Shown piece after piece: positions 1 through 12,400 of a stretch of 60,000 nt of DNA (position 1 is the stretch's first letter; each line of letters begins with the position of its first letter). Origin of the DNA: Bugula neritina (Eukaryota; Bryozoa; Gymnolaemata; Cheilostomatida; Bugulidae); assembly GCA_964035545.1 (NCBI GenBank), contig OZ037765.1, positions 22,392,495-22,452,494 on the forward strand. The letters are read 5' to 3'. The notes beneath the pieces were generated by a model. That model was not told the origin of the DNA. It made no database searches and worked only from the letters and a program-made list of their open reading frames with translations. The translations under genes were made by a program, and so were the position numbers.

Positions 1-3000
1 TGGTCAAAGTCAGCATTTACAGGAGTTATAACAGACTTATTTGTTGGGGGATGATTTGATAGGCTTGTTGTAGAATCTGAGACCACAACTACTGGCATAT
101 CGATACTATGGTGTAGAGGTGCATCCGCTAGAGCTCTGTAGCACAAAGTAATACAAGGTTAGTACAGCAAAGAACTGTTTTGCAGCATGTTACAAAGGAA
201 GAATTGTAAGGAATGCCGAGACATAAGTTGCAAAACTGCAGTGAATTAGTGCATCGAATTCAAAATACACTGTAGTGGGCATGTGCAGAGAACAGGAAGT
301 ACAAAAAGAAAACAACGGGCACATTATACGTAATGTGGCCCAGGTAATACTACAAGGACTCTAGTTGCAGACTCTATCTGGTATAATTAAAATCATAACA
401 TGTATAAAGCAAATTAGTTTTTAAAAACAATTACTAATCTAAATTAGAAGCATTCAACAATTTTGGTAACTAGTGAACTGAAAATCTTTGCTAATCATTC
501 ATGTCCTACTTTCAAAGAGGCAACAGTGTACACTACACAAGTGATCATAACTCATATTTCTGACAACACAAATTCATTCATTTTATAAATCCTCACTAAA
601 ATTAACAAGCTCAACTTTACTTAGAAGTGAAATACCTTTTTAAATAAAAATATCCCGTAATGCTCGTACATCATAACAGCTTTATAGAGACAATGGCATA
701 ATTTAAGAGAATATAAAAGTATGTAAACAACTTATTAAGGATAGTAAACTCCAAACTTACGATTGACGGGCAGGAGCAGACTTTGTTCTTGGTTTGGGTT
801 TTGGGTGTTCAGGAGAAAGCGCCTGTGAGTCAGACACCTATATTAAAATATAAACCAACTCATCTCAATAACATGTCAACAATACATTCTACATTCTGTC
901 TAAAACAACACACCGTCATAAAAATCACTTACAGATTCGGCTACTTTATGCTTGTGAGTTCTTGGTTTAGGTGTTGGCTGGGAGCCCAAGGCATGATCCT
1001 CTGAAGACTTTGCAGATCTAGGTTTGGGACTCGGTGCTTCTTTCAGCTGAGTATCACGTGACTCATCCAGTGCTGAATTAGATGCAGGTGGTGCTGTCTT
1101 ATGAATAGTATGACTACCTCCGTGCCGTGCACTGTGTGAGGTGCTGGCTCGACTCCCGGCATCCTCATTCTCTCCCCAGTTGTCAAATATTGACTTGACT
1201 TCCGTAGCCGAGAATAGATGCTCCAGCACAGCCTCCGATATGGTTTTTGTAACAAGTCTGCAACATGATGTAAAATTCAATCGTTCCACCAAGTTTAAGA
1301 TTTTTAGAAGCAAAATCTAGCATTCAGTCTTATAAAAACAAATTCTGAATGGCAATATATTGTATTAGAGTAGTGAAACATGACTTTTTGTATTTTTAAA
1401 GAAAAATTTTAGTTTAGCCAATGAACTGTCATATACTAACTCTGATGCCACAGCCGACAGCACTGGGGAAGCTATGCTGCTGTGTCCGTCCCCTTCTACA
1501 ATAGTGAAAGGTGAGGCTCTCTCCATAAACTCTTGTGAGAGGGAGGTAGTCGGTCTCGTCTCTTCCAAAGTATCCATTGACTGCCAAAGCAGAGGGTTAT
1601 TAGTACATAACAAATTCCAACAAAAATGCTCTGTACTTGAAACCATGAGCTTGTTATGACAATCTGGTGTTATGCAGAAGCAACTAATATTGTTTTTGAT
1701 CAGTATTATTAAAAAAAATCAGCACCACCAGTAAGAAGCCACACTTGTATTAGTATTCAAACTGCGTGTAAATAAAGCTTACCAGAGAAAGCGAATTATT
1801 TGTTAGTTTAGGCGGAGGAGGTCTCAAAGGAACCGCCAGCCTTCTCTTCTCTCTATTCTATAATCAAGCAGTTATTTGGGTATGTTAGATAGAAACCACA
1901 CTGAATTATATCAACGCTTCTAGCTGAGCAACTACAGTGTTTTCTAGTGCAGCTTGTGAGGTCTAATGTAAGTTATAAGTTGATCAAGTAGTGCTCTATG
2001 ATTGTTATTTCAATATATATGTCTATTAAAGTATGGAACTATTATTCAACTGAAATGAGCTTACAGAATATATAATAAAGTTAGGATTACAAGGCAAGCA
2101 TTTCATATAAACACATTATATACCCGCATTAGGCCACTGCCTTGTAGGTATAATAATAGCCTTAAATTGTTACTATTATTAGTGAAATACATTAAAGTAG
2201 GAGCCTATGAGGTAATCGGCAGCAAACGTTTATTTAATACAATTATTAGAAAGTTGTTAGTAAACTAGATGAATGCAGTGCAGATACTATACACTATAAA
2301 ATATAATATACATATGATGCCGGCAGCAGAACTTGAGTAGCTGGCAAATGTTAGTGTTGATATCATAGCACAAGATTAACATTCCTACTATATCATGTCA
2401 GTCCACACTCAACATTAAAATATTCTAGTTATTCTATAAAATCATCTTATCAGGTAGAGAGGAAAACTCTAAAACATTACTGTAATGAGTATTTCTTGAG
2501 TTAGAAATATAGATAATGTCACACAAGGAATTCTGCTAGATAATATAAGTTTTCTAACTAGCAAGAGAAGACACAGACTGCGCTGAATTGAGCACAGCAT
2601 CATCTGTAGAATATTAAATATACTGCATGCAGAAAAAAGCACTTACAATCAAAGGCTGTATTTACACTCTAGGGTTGAGGTGCAAATACAAAGTGAAGAC
2701 AATAACGCATAAGTTAATGGCAATACCAGTTTTTATAGAAAAACAAACATAATTTTAGCCTATAAAAGGAGTACATTTCATATCTTTACATTGATGACTA
2801 TTATTGAACTTCAATAAATACAGTAAAATGGCAGCAAGTGTTTCAGGAATAAATAGTGGCAAAATTATAACAAAATTATAACAAAGAGGTTTGGTGTTGA
2901 AAGATAGTAACGGTTTTTGTGGTGGACAAGGAGCATTGCAATCCAAATTGATAAGTTATATTACTTTTATCCAGAATAAATGTGTACATTGGAGTAGCTG

Positions 3001-6000
3001 TGGTTCAAACAATACAATAAACAAGTATAGGAACAAAGAGAAGAGTGCTGCAGTAGCAAGGTAACAGATAATGTGTAGAATAATACCACTGAGCAACAAA
3101 TACACATTACAGACTAAAATTCACTATTTTTCATATTAAAAATTGTCTTGAACAGAAAAATAGGAGCACAATTTTGGAGAGTACAAAAATTTGTAGATCT
3201 GTAAGAGAATCTGTTTTAATATATTAAGCAGAAAAACAGGAGCAATATGCTTTATGTACTGACATACTAAGCAGCTAGCAGAATTACTTGCTATTCAAGA
3301 CTAACCCAGAGACGAAGTTCAGTTTTACACATATGACTGAAACTTTAGTTAACATGCAACATGCAAAAATTTTCCAATTCAAGACAATTAAAATATGTAA
3401 AAATAGGTAAAAGTTAATTACCTTACGACGATTCTAAAATAATTCAATGATCATTCTACAACCTTTGTCAACACAATGAACAGAATGAGTATTAATATAC
3501 ATATTTTAGGTTGCAACTTTGTATCGACTATCCTATCCTAAATGCATAGTAGTAAGACAATCTGTCTCTAAATAGTCTAATTTCAAGCCGAGCAGCCATG
3601 TTCAAAATTAACCTTTAAAATAATCTAAGGAAGCTAAGATGCCACTTATTATTGACATGTCATATTGCTTTGAGAAGCTTTTCAGCATATTGCTGAGAAG
3701 CTTTGTTTACAAGGTCCTAGATACATATTTATATTATAATGTAGCACAGTAATGAGGTAGGCAGGCAACAGGTATTTGAGATAACTTCAATCAGTATCCT
3801 TAACTACTATCTACTCTTGCATTCAATGTACACATATCACTTAATACACTATAACAATACAAAGAGAGTAACAGCAAACAACCACCCAGAAACATATGCA
3901 CTAGGCATGCCATCAAATGGAGAATACTTCAATGGTAGAAATGAAATGGTAACCCAATGAGTAATGCAGTAAAATTTCATATCTGTGAATGGATTTTACA
4001 ATTAATAAAACGTGACAGGTAAAAATATATTTGCTATTATTAGAATATGTTTTGTCACAAATAAAGTAAGTGTGAAGAAGTAACAAAAAATTAAGCTTTT
4101 TATTAAGAAAAATGTGCGCGCACTCCATTTAACATTTTAATTAATTAGTACAATCCTGGATAAATGTAAAACAGCATAGGGGGTGTTCACCATACTATTT
4201 GCATGGATGTAGTTGATCAGCTCAATAACTAAAAGGTTTACAGACTTTGAAACTGATGTAAGACAATTTTATTAAAGAAATTCAACGTTTACAACCCCTG
4301 TTACAGTAACACAATGAACCTTTCACATGTTTACAGAAAAATGCCATTACAATAACAACAGGAACAAAATACTGATCAATCTCAACAGAATCATACTGGA
4401 AGAGTCATTTCCTAAATAAACAGACGCCATTTGATACCTGACTTGTTAGCTGCTAGGGTATTGGTGACATAACACTCAGTATAAACTGTGAGAGCTACAA
4501 AGGTGTAGCACAATGCACACGTTACCTGGTGTATGTATGGAATAGTGAAAGGTCCTGGCTCCGTTAGCTCACCAAACAATGTAGTGTATTCAGTGAGAAA
4601 TTTACACACTATTTCATTTGTTATACCTTGATCTCTAAGACCCTCTATACCAGCTGAACACCTGTGAAAGGAAAATGACTTTATATTACATCATAACCTG
4701 TATGTGCAAAATGAGCAGCACATTGTGGCAGTATGATCTTAACCAGTCTAACTATAAAGTGTCTATGCAGAGCCACATATAACATGGCGAGAGATGTGGA
4801 CCATTAAATCTGCCAGAATTAAAGAAAGGTATAAGAAAAATTAATTTGTATTACTTTAGCATTATGACTATTTTAAAAAATATGCTTCAACGATAAGCCA
4901 ACTACATGAATTGCTGAATTTCTAACATTCATGACTGAAATCATACTGTAGGTAATGCTTTGAAAAGACTAGAATGGAAATATTGCAGTCAGTGCCAAGT
5001 GTAGCATCGTAATAAGGTCAACACAACAAGTTCACTGAAGAATCAACTTCTAATAGCAGTAATAAAAAATCAATATGAGAACATCATTGAAACACAAGTT
5101 GAAAGGCTTGAGAAATATCTTAAGTGGAGTAATAAAAATCCTTACATAAATTAAAAGGGTGACCAAACTATAGCGAATCATTACACAAAACTTGTACAAG
5201 CAACTACTACGCAATGCTGTATTAATATCTACTAAATCATTTCTACAAGAGTATACTTAATCAAGAAAAAACAGCAATACTTTGAAAATAATCAATGGGG
5301 TCTTTATGATTCCATAGAGTATAAGGTCATATTGTATAACTACTGCAGGCCCTTGATAGAATGTGAACTAGCACAGCTAGCATAGTACTTGTTACTATCA
5401 CTGTGATGAATCAACAAACCTGAATAAGTTAGGTCCAAAGACAATAGCTAAACCCATCGAAGACATTTTATTACTCTCTTTGGCAGCTACATCCACCAGA
5501 AATCTATGAAATATTAATATTGACAGTTGGCTACATGAGCAATGTGATCTACTGGCATAGAGTGGATGAGTGAGTAATCATTAGTATTGATCAATGGGCT
5601 GGGATGCCATCATAGAGCGAATACAGCAATTCATATGCATGTATCTACATAAACTGTATGCATAAAACATTTATAAAGTTGGCACAATAGTACTGCGGTA
5701 TATGAATAATTATTCAAATAAAATTAAGCGAACTAAAAATAAATACGATGTAACTGAGTATCACTCACTCAACAACAGTAATAAGTAATAATATTCAAGG
5801 ATATTGAATTTTGGTTGATGTATTTTTACCAGGACACAGCCCAAATAGCGCCAGGGTAGACTAAACAATTATTTAATAATAATAGATTGAAAAAACTTTA
5901 AAAATGGCAGCAATTTATAAAGCAGTTGTTATGAATCTAAAAGCTGGAACTAGAAGAACTTTACAAGTGTAAAGAAAAACAAGATGAGTCATAATATTAT

Positions 6001-7272
6001 AATGATGAACTGTTAGCTTACATTTGGATTAACCTGTTAGGATTGTTACATGTCACCCTATTGGTAATAAACTGTTTACTTCATAATGACGCGACCTGCT
6101 TGCATATATCCTACTAAGCAGACCCTCATTCTATGTGAAAACTATAAACAGTTCTAAACTTACCTGATAGTATATTTTAACAAATCATAATGACATGGAG
6201 GCAGATCTTCAAGGAGTAACTTCAGTTGTTTAATATATTCTACTTTGTCCTGTTTATAGACTACAATGTATATGAGTAACACATATACATGATAGCCTAG
6301 CTTGGTTTCATCCTAATAACACTCAGTAAAATGCAGTAATAATACACAACATACAGTAAATAATGCCCTCAACTGAAGTTTTATCTAGATATGAAGATAT
6401 GAATAATTATTCAATTTAAAAAATGAATATTTCTGATGAAAATTCCAGAAAACACGAAAAAAAGCAACGAGATTTTGCCCTAGTTTATTATTAGTAAGAA
6501 AAACTAACACCTTTAGGCTTTTCTGAAAGCTGATAAACCTGTTCAAATTGTTTAGTTTAATTTGAATGCAGTACAAATTTAATTGAACATGTGGTCAGAT
6601 GATTGCTATTAGACAAATGCATATGATTTAATTGGCGCAAAATTATACTATATTTTAATTTGTTTCTTGGTTCAGTTGTATGTAGTGTGCTTCACACTCA
6701 AGACTGCACAAGTTCTAATAAACTATGTCACAACTCCGGCTAACCTTGTTGACATTTGACAAAGTGGCTGGTCATGTGTTCAGGTACAACTGCTTCAGGT
6801 AACTCTCTTAGGAAAAGTTTGAGCAAGCCAGCCACAGCAAAAATGTCTTCCGCTGACTCCAAATCAGCATCACCGTGTTTCTCAAAACAGTCTTTCAACT
6901 TCTCCACAACCCTAGAGTTACCATTCACCCTGAAGATGCCTTCCTCTTCTATCCCTGTACACAACCCTCAAGCCTTAACAGCTATTATACGACTACCAAA
7001 ATGAGTTATATAAAAGCAAATGAGAAATATCTAGCTCTCCACTGCAACTGCAACTCACCATTGGCAAATATAAAGCGACAAATTCTATCCACAATGAATG
7101 GAACATTGGGAGATTTAAAATCCTGGCCGTCATTCTCTAACAGACTTGTTTGAGCTTGTGATTGAGACTTAATTTGTTCTTCTAAGGATACTCCGAATAT
7201 TTTACGAGTAGATATTCCATTTTTTCTTTTTCCCAGAGGGGAATTGAGCACTTGTTTGATTCTTTCCATCAT
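1..7272 (-). CDS. FAM13: FAM13-like RhoGAP-domain protein (5' part; continues past the left edge)
   Basis: Exons read on the minus strand: 7272-7059, 6954-6745, 6242-6164, 5503-5420, 4661-4526, 1857-1783, 1580-1441, 1257-933, 822-761, 105-1 (open). Phases agree at every junction and give about 476 residues. The start is the first of two adjacent ATGs (7272, 7269). The N-terminus has KIFGVSLEEQ, like the KLFGVSLQEL of FAM13A. The RhoGAP domain follows (about residues 55-225) with GIFRVNG (arginine finger), LLKLFLRELP and LAIVFGPNLFR. Downstream, KTISEAVLEHLF resembles the RTIRSAVEQHLF block that vertebrate FAM13A/B carry after the GAP domain; this is what points to FAM13 rather than another RhoGAP. 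The rest is Pro/Ser/Lys-rich linker (SPKPR, TPKPR and HPKPKPR repeats). The FAM13 C-terminal coiled coils lie beyond the edge. The acceptor of the 6242 exon is chosen because the earlier AG (exon from 6249) breaks the frame. An extra exon between 1858 and 4525 cannot be excluded. Confidence 0.85.
1858..4525 (-). other. 2.7-kb intron of the FAM13-like gene, no supported exon
   Basis: AT-rich sequence between the phase-0 donor at 4526 and the phase-0 acceptor at 1857. Short ORFs on both strands lack splice-site context or family motifs. The only structure noted is a 13-bp interrupted inverted repeat at 3675-3703. A phase-0 exon unrecognised by eye could be hidden here, since mammalian FAM13 has variable sequence at this point. 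Confidence 0.5.
3675..3703. repeat. Interrupted inverted repeat (HindIII-site ended hairpin)
   Basis: AAGCTTTTCAGCA and TGCTGAGAAGCTT are reverse complements with one mismatch, separated by TAT. It could form a 13-bp stem. It lies in the long FAM13 intron and has no evident function. Confidence 0.6.
4526..7130 (-). other. RhoGAP domain of the FAM13-like gene (five exons)
   Basis: RhoGAP domains speed GTP hydrolysis on Rho-family GTPases through an arginine finger. Here the finger loop is EEEGIFRVNG in the exon 6954-6745, followed in the same exon by VAGLLKLFLRELPEAVVP, which supplies the conserved lysine. The exon 6242-6164 gives LLEDLPPCHYDLLKY. The exon 5503-5420 gives NKMSSMGLAIVFGPNLFR. 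The exon 4661-4526 closes the domain with a FLTEYTTLFGEL helix. In p50RhoGAP the last motif reads NLAVVFGPN, and its first Asn helps position the GTPase switch regions. That residue is Gly here, so catalytic strength is uncertain even though the arginine is kept. Confidence 0.8.
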
Positions 7273-9344
7273 GTTAAAGCTATCTGGTGACTATGTATGA
7301 AAAAATTTCTCAATGCCACAGCACATCATGTAGTACACTCAATGTTTCCCTTAAAGCAAGAGAGATGGTAAATGTATCAGCTGCAAAATAAAATACAAAA
7401 TACTCTATTGAAACTAGCCAGCTGAAAGCAGTTAGAAAATAAACACGACTGTATAAACTTACAGCTTTGCAACTAGGCCAAAAGAAGATTAAAATAATTT
7501 CATGTAAGTATAGTCACAAATATACTCAAGGGAGCTTGTATAATGTGAAGGGTTATATGTCAATGCTGACTTCAATCAAACTAAACTTGTTACAGTTTAC
7601 AATTCCAAAGAATAAGCTGACAAACCAATTGGAGCAAATGGCGCTGTAATGTATAAGACAGATGTTGATGAGCTAGCAAAGTTAAAGATTGGAGAGATAT
7701 GTCAGAAAAAGTAATTTGTAGTCAAATTAAAACAAAGTGCAATTTTTAACTATGCCTAATTTAGAAAGGTTATCTTTACTGTAACACTAATGGAATCTCA
7801 ATAATAAAATAGTTATCCTTTATCTTAAGGCACATTTTTTAAACATCAAATTATAACCTTAACAATGGTCATTATGAACTAGTAGCAATATATAACAAAT
7901 AACATGTTTAATTTTATTTGATTGCAATGCCATAGGCAAAATGATAATCAAAATATCAACTTTACTTACTAGAATGATAGTGGCTTTTAAATATCACTAC
8001 TATGAAAATTTATTTTAAATAACAAACGGCACCATGACAGACTTATGACTATGATAAAAATAATTATGTTATTGGTCATCATTGCACATTGATTTACTTT
8101 TAGTCAAACCTTAATTTTTGTATTTAGATACACTTTGATTTATTTGTATTGAATCATTCTCATTGTAAAAGCCAGAATAATAATTTTATAGTTACTGTTA
8201 GTGTTATGCAATTATACTAAATTTTCAGTTATTTTACTCTTATAGTTAATATAATTATAATAGTTTAAGTTACAATAATTATTATTGGATTTAGTTAATC
8301 ATTTTTAGTTTTACTCAGTCTTATTCAGTATAATTCATAATATATTAATAGGATGAGTACTACTATTAGTATTATTATAATTATGGTCTATAACTAATTC
8401 ATTTATTACTTAAAGTTATTAGTTATTAATAACACTTAAGGTTATTCTTATACTTAATCTTATAGTTATTACTTATTACATTTACTTATAAAATTGTATA
8501 GCTACACTTATAATTATAATTATTACTATATAATAGAGTCATCAATCTTATTACTTATTAGTTATTAGGTTATACTTGAACTTTTAAGTTGATTTAAATC
8601 TTTATTTTATAGTTAAAGTTATACTAAAAGTAAAAGTAAAAAAGTAAATCTTAAAGTTATTAATATTACTATTACTATTAGTTAATGAGTGAATCTAAAT
8701 CTTGTAGATATTAGTTATTAAGTTAGTAAATTTAGCTTAGGCTTATGGCTATTATTATTAATAATATAATTACTATTAGTATTACTATTAATAATAGTAT
8801 TACCATTAGCATTAGACTTACAAGTTACTCTTACTCTTAGTCTTAGTATTTGACTATTTCAAATTTTCATATTTGAATTTCTGCTTGAAACATACAAATC
8901 TAAAACCAATCACTTCGTAGTATTAATTGGTCTTTTTACCAAATTTACTATTGAAAATTTTTTACTCAATGCTAAACAAAAATTTAAGAACAAATATATA
9001 TAGTTCCCAAGCTATTATTATAAGTTAAATTAAATGATTTACTGGTTTCTAGCAACGCACTTCAGCCATATTGTTTAACAGTGTATCCTAATTGTGGCGC
9101 TTGCGCATTAAGCGGTTCTGTTTAGTTCGTGAACTTACTCACAAAATACTGATTTTTGACAACTACGAGTCGTGCACGGTACTGTGAATCGTTTGTGCGT
9201 TCAGAAATTAGGCAATTAATCTATTTCTAATCAGTTCACTGATGCTGTCCGACTAGAGCACAACACTTTTTAATGTGACTACTTGTATTGGATAACAAAT
9301 GAGATTATTCAAGCATTTAGGCAGCTAAATACTTTCTACGTGCC
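7273..9344. other. Divergent intergenic region between FAM13-like and MPRIP-like genes
   Basis: About 2.07 kb between two divergent start codons, so it should hold both promoters and 5' UTRs. A TAG at about 7286 on the minus strand, before the FAM13 ATG, could be the acceptor of a 5'-UTR intron. The stretch 9050-9340 is less AT-rich than its surroundings and is the likeliest MPRIP promoter/5'-UTR segment; I see no TATA box there. The middle (about 8150-8850) is cryptic simple sequence. No RNA gene or supported coding ORF was found. Confidence 0.55.
8150..8850. repeat. Degenerate TTA/TAN-type simple-sequence tract
   Basis: Almost wholly built of short words such as TTATTA, AGTTATT, ACTTATA and TATTACTATTA without a fixed period. 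Similar tracts occur at about 9690-10090, 50770-51890 and 52740-53830. This is cryptic low-complexity DNA rather than a perfect microsatellite. Confidence 0.6.
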
Positions 9345-9455
9345 ATGGCGTCTCGCTGCCGAAAGTTTGTTCCAAATTTGTTTAACAAAACAAAATGCCA
9401 AAGCTGTTTTGGTGCAAAAGAATCTCATTCTGCAGAAGCACTGGAATCGAGTAAA
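9345..9455 (+). other. MPRIP exon 1: Cys-containing N-terminal motif
   Basis: Encodes residues 1-37. Cysteines at residues 5, 18 and 21 (C-x12-C-x2-C) sit in the CRKF..N.FNK.KC..CF signature that opens MPRIP proteins, followed by an ESH triplet also kept in human MPRIP. A fourth metal ligand is not obvious, so zinc binding is unproven. The donor is GTAAGT. Confidence 0.8.
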
Positions 9456-12400
9456 GTAAGTTGAAATGGATAGACTATGTTTTGCTTCAAAAGTTACTGT
9501 TTGGTGACATAAATGTGCAATAATTGATCAAAATTTGGTGTTTTGTAATGGATGAATAAGACGTTTTTTTTTCAAACTTAATATAATTATATGAATTTAC
9601 ATGCTAATTCAAATTGCCAGTGGTGAGTGGTGGTCACGCTGGAAGTGGAACACCTTGACCTATGGCAACCCCATCAATATGACTCTGTATTACTATTACT
9701 TACACTAATAGTATTAGTATAAGTATTGCCATCACTATGAATCTGTCTATCGGTGTATTACTGTAACTATTAGTTACAGTAAAACTAAATTTCATGTGAA
9801 TATTCGTATTTGGTATTTATAATTAATAATTATATTATTATTAATATATAACTATATAATTATCAAATATAATATACAATTATAAAATTAAATATAATGA
9901 ATATTTATATAAAATTAGTAATAGTTGTAAGTATAGTTAATACTTAAAGTTAATAGTATAAGTTGAAGCTTATTTAATTTTATACTGTTGCTGATAGTTA
10001 TACTTATAGACTTATAAATTTAATGCTACTAGTTTTAGTACCAGTTGCACTTATACTTATAGTGCAACTAATAGGTAATAGACAAAGTCATTACTGTTAG
10101 CCTTTGGTGATAGAGTAATGCTAATTTAGTTATTCATTTATATTCATGGCATTATAATTCTATAAGTTGACATTGGGCTAATGATATTGATTAGGCTTAA
10201 TCAACAGTAAAATGTAAATTTTTTTAGTTATCATTATGATTATGTGGTTGGTCTACATCAAAACTAATAGTAATACTACTACTAGTATATATAGAGTGCA
10301 ACTATAAACATATATGATACCTATAACTGCAAAATTTTTAATCTAAATTTGAATTTCTAGTAATGGGAAAGCTAATACATAGTTATACCCATGCTTAGAT
10401 ATTTAATAAGCTTATATATATATGTAATCTTTGACCTTAGGTTCATGAGTTCAATATTTTGTGAAATAATGATTTTATCACTATAATATAATTGATTGGG
10501 CTCAACTTTACTCACTTTAGTTTATTATTAATGCTATGAAGGCCAGGGTTCTTATATTTGCTAACATAACTGCAACCATTCGCATTAGATTTTGTACGAG
10601 TGTTATAAAATCTTATCGATAAAAGCTGAAAGGATGACTGTTGTTTGATTCTGATCACTGATCCATATTGCTGTTTCAATCAGAAGAAATATGTTTGAAT
10701 TCTTACACCCATTGACTTATAATCATACTAATTTTATAGCAGTAGTGCTGGTAAAGTTTTACAGCAACTGTTTATTGAAGTATTATTTTGATTTTAGTAG
10801 CTAATAGCTAGTGGCATAAATGAGGTTTGTTTTCACTCTAGACTCCTTTCAGATGACTTCAATTTGTGTTCAACCATTTTAAAAGAAGGTGCTTGCTTTG
10901 CTGGAAGTTGATTCACTTCATTGAGGAATTTTAACCTCACTCAGTTTTCTGTGCAATTAAATATTATTCTTATTGTTTAGTGTGAAACAAATTAAACAAC
11001 TTTTCATCCTTCTCTATTGAAAGGACACTGGCACAATTATGTTCAGTACATTTAGCCTGTTGGCCAGCTTAGAGACAACAAGGAAAATTATTCTTTTAAA
11101 CTTTAAACTATAATATGGACGAAGTGTTTATATACTAATGATTTTAGTTTAAATTAGATTTTCGCTGGAAAGCTACAATTTGAAGTAGCTTCTATGCGTG
11201 GGAAGACTGTGGAGATGTGTAATTTTTAATCATTCTATTCTACAGAGTTTTTTCTAGTCTAAAGTGACAGATTTGTATAATATGTGCTTATAGCTTTATT
11301 CACTCTACTTTTAGGCTGCAAGAAAAATATCCAAATGTGCCTATTTATTTGTTTCCCCAGACTTGGATTTTAGTAACCCTCTTCAAAGAACAAAGGTAAT
11401 ACATAGTTTTGTGTCTTTTCGATGAAGTAATAACAGTTTAGAGCTGGAAGCATGCTAGGGTTTGAGAATGCATTTGCCCACAAAACCTGTCATTTTTCAA
11501 ATATTTGTCATTACTTTTGCTTGTTACCACTGCAATAAGGCAAAGTAAGGACTATTTTATTGTAATACCAGTGAAACTTATCAAATGCTTCTTTGAAATG
11601 TTAATTCTGGTTTTGTGTAATTACAGAGGTGGCAAAGACGCTTCTTTATTTTGTATGATGATGGTGAACTGACTTATTCAGTGGATGATAATGTAAGTCC
11701 ATTATTCTTGTTTGACAGGATCAGTATATTAACTGATATTTTGCCTTTGCCTTGGTAAAGCAAGCTAATCCCCAACTTCTATTAATTGTGTAAATATTTT
11801 GAGCATGATTTGTTGAAGTTACGCAAGTTAAATTCGGATGTCAGATAGGTTACCTATGATAAATGATACTAGCATACCGCCAGGTAGTTCAAGTGGAACA
11901 TTAATGTTTGTTTGAAAGTGTTTTGATTCATTATTTACTTAATCTAGAGATTTCAAGTCAGATAAGTCCCCATTCTAGAGGGTAGGCTTCTGCAGTTAGG
12001 ACATTGAATTTCATTGGGTGAACTGCACTATGGGGCACAGATTAAACATTCTACTGGGAGATAATCACTTAAATTACTTCTAGTATCTTTTGTATTTGGT
12101 TAGGATAATGCCTAGGAAACTATGATAAGCTTTCTTTAGTAAAATATTATTGCTACGATAATTTGAACTGTGGCAACAATTACATTTGTTTGGGCACCAT
12201 TTGTGGTGGTAATTGAAGAATATTCCAGTGACATGGATATCGGTATTTTAATGTGTGCTAGATACAGTGGCAATGACTACATAACTAGAAATTAATAGCA
12301 ACTAGAATTATGTCATGTTTTTTGAAAAGGTAAAAGTAATAGACATTTGGATTTGGGTAAACAATCTTTCTATTATCTTTGCACATGACCACTGGAACTC

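Noticed and set aside
6756-7153. Plus-strand ORFs opposite the FAM13 RhoGAP exons
   Set aside because: Shadows of the RhoGAP-coding minus strand.
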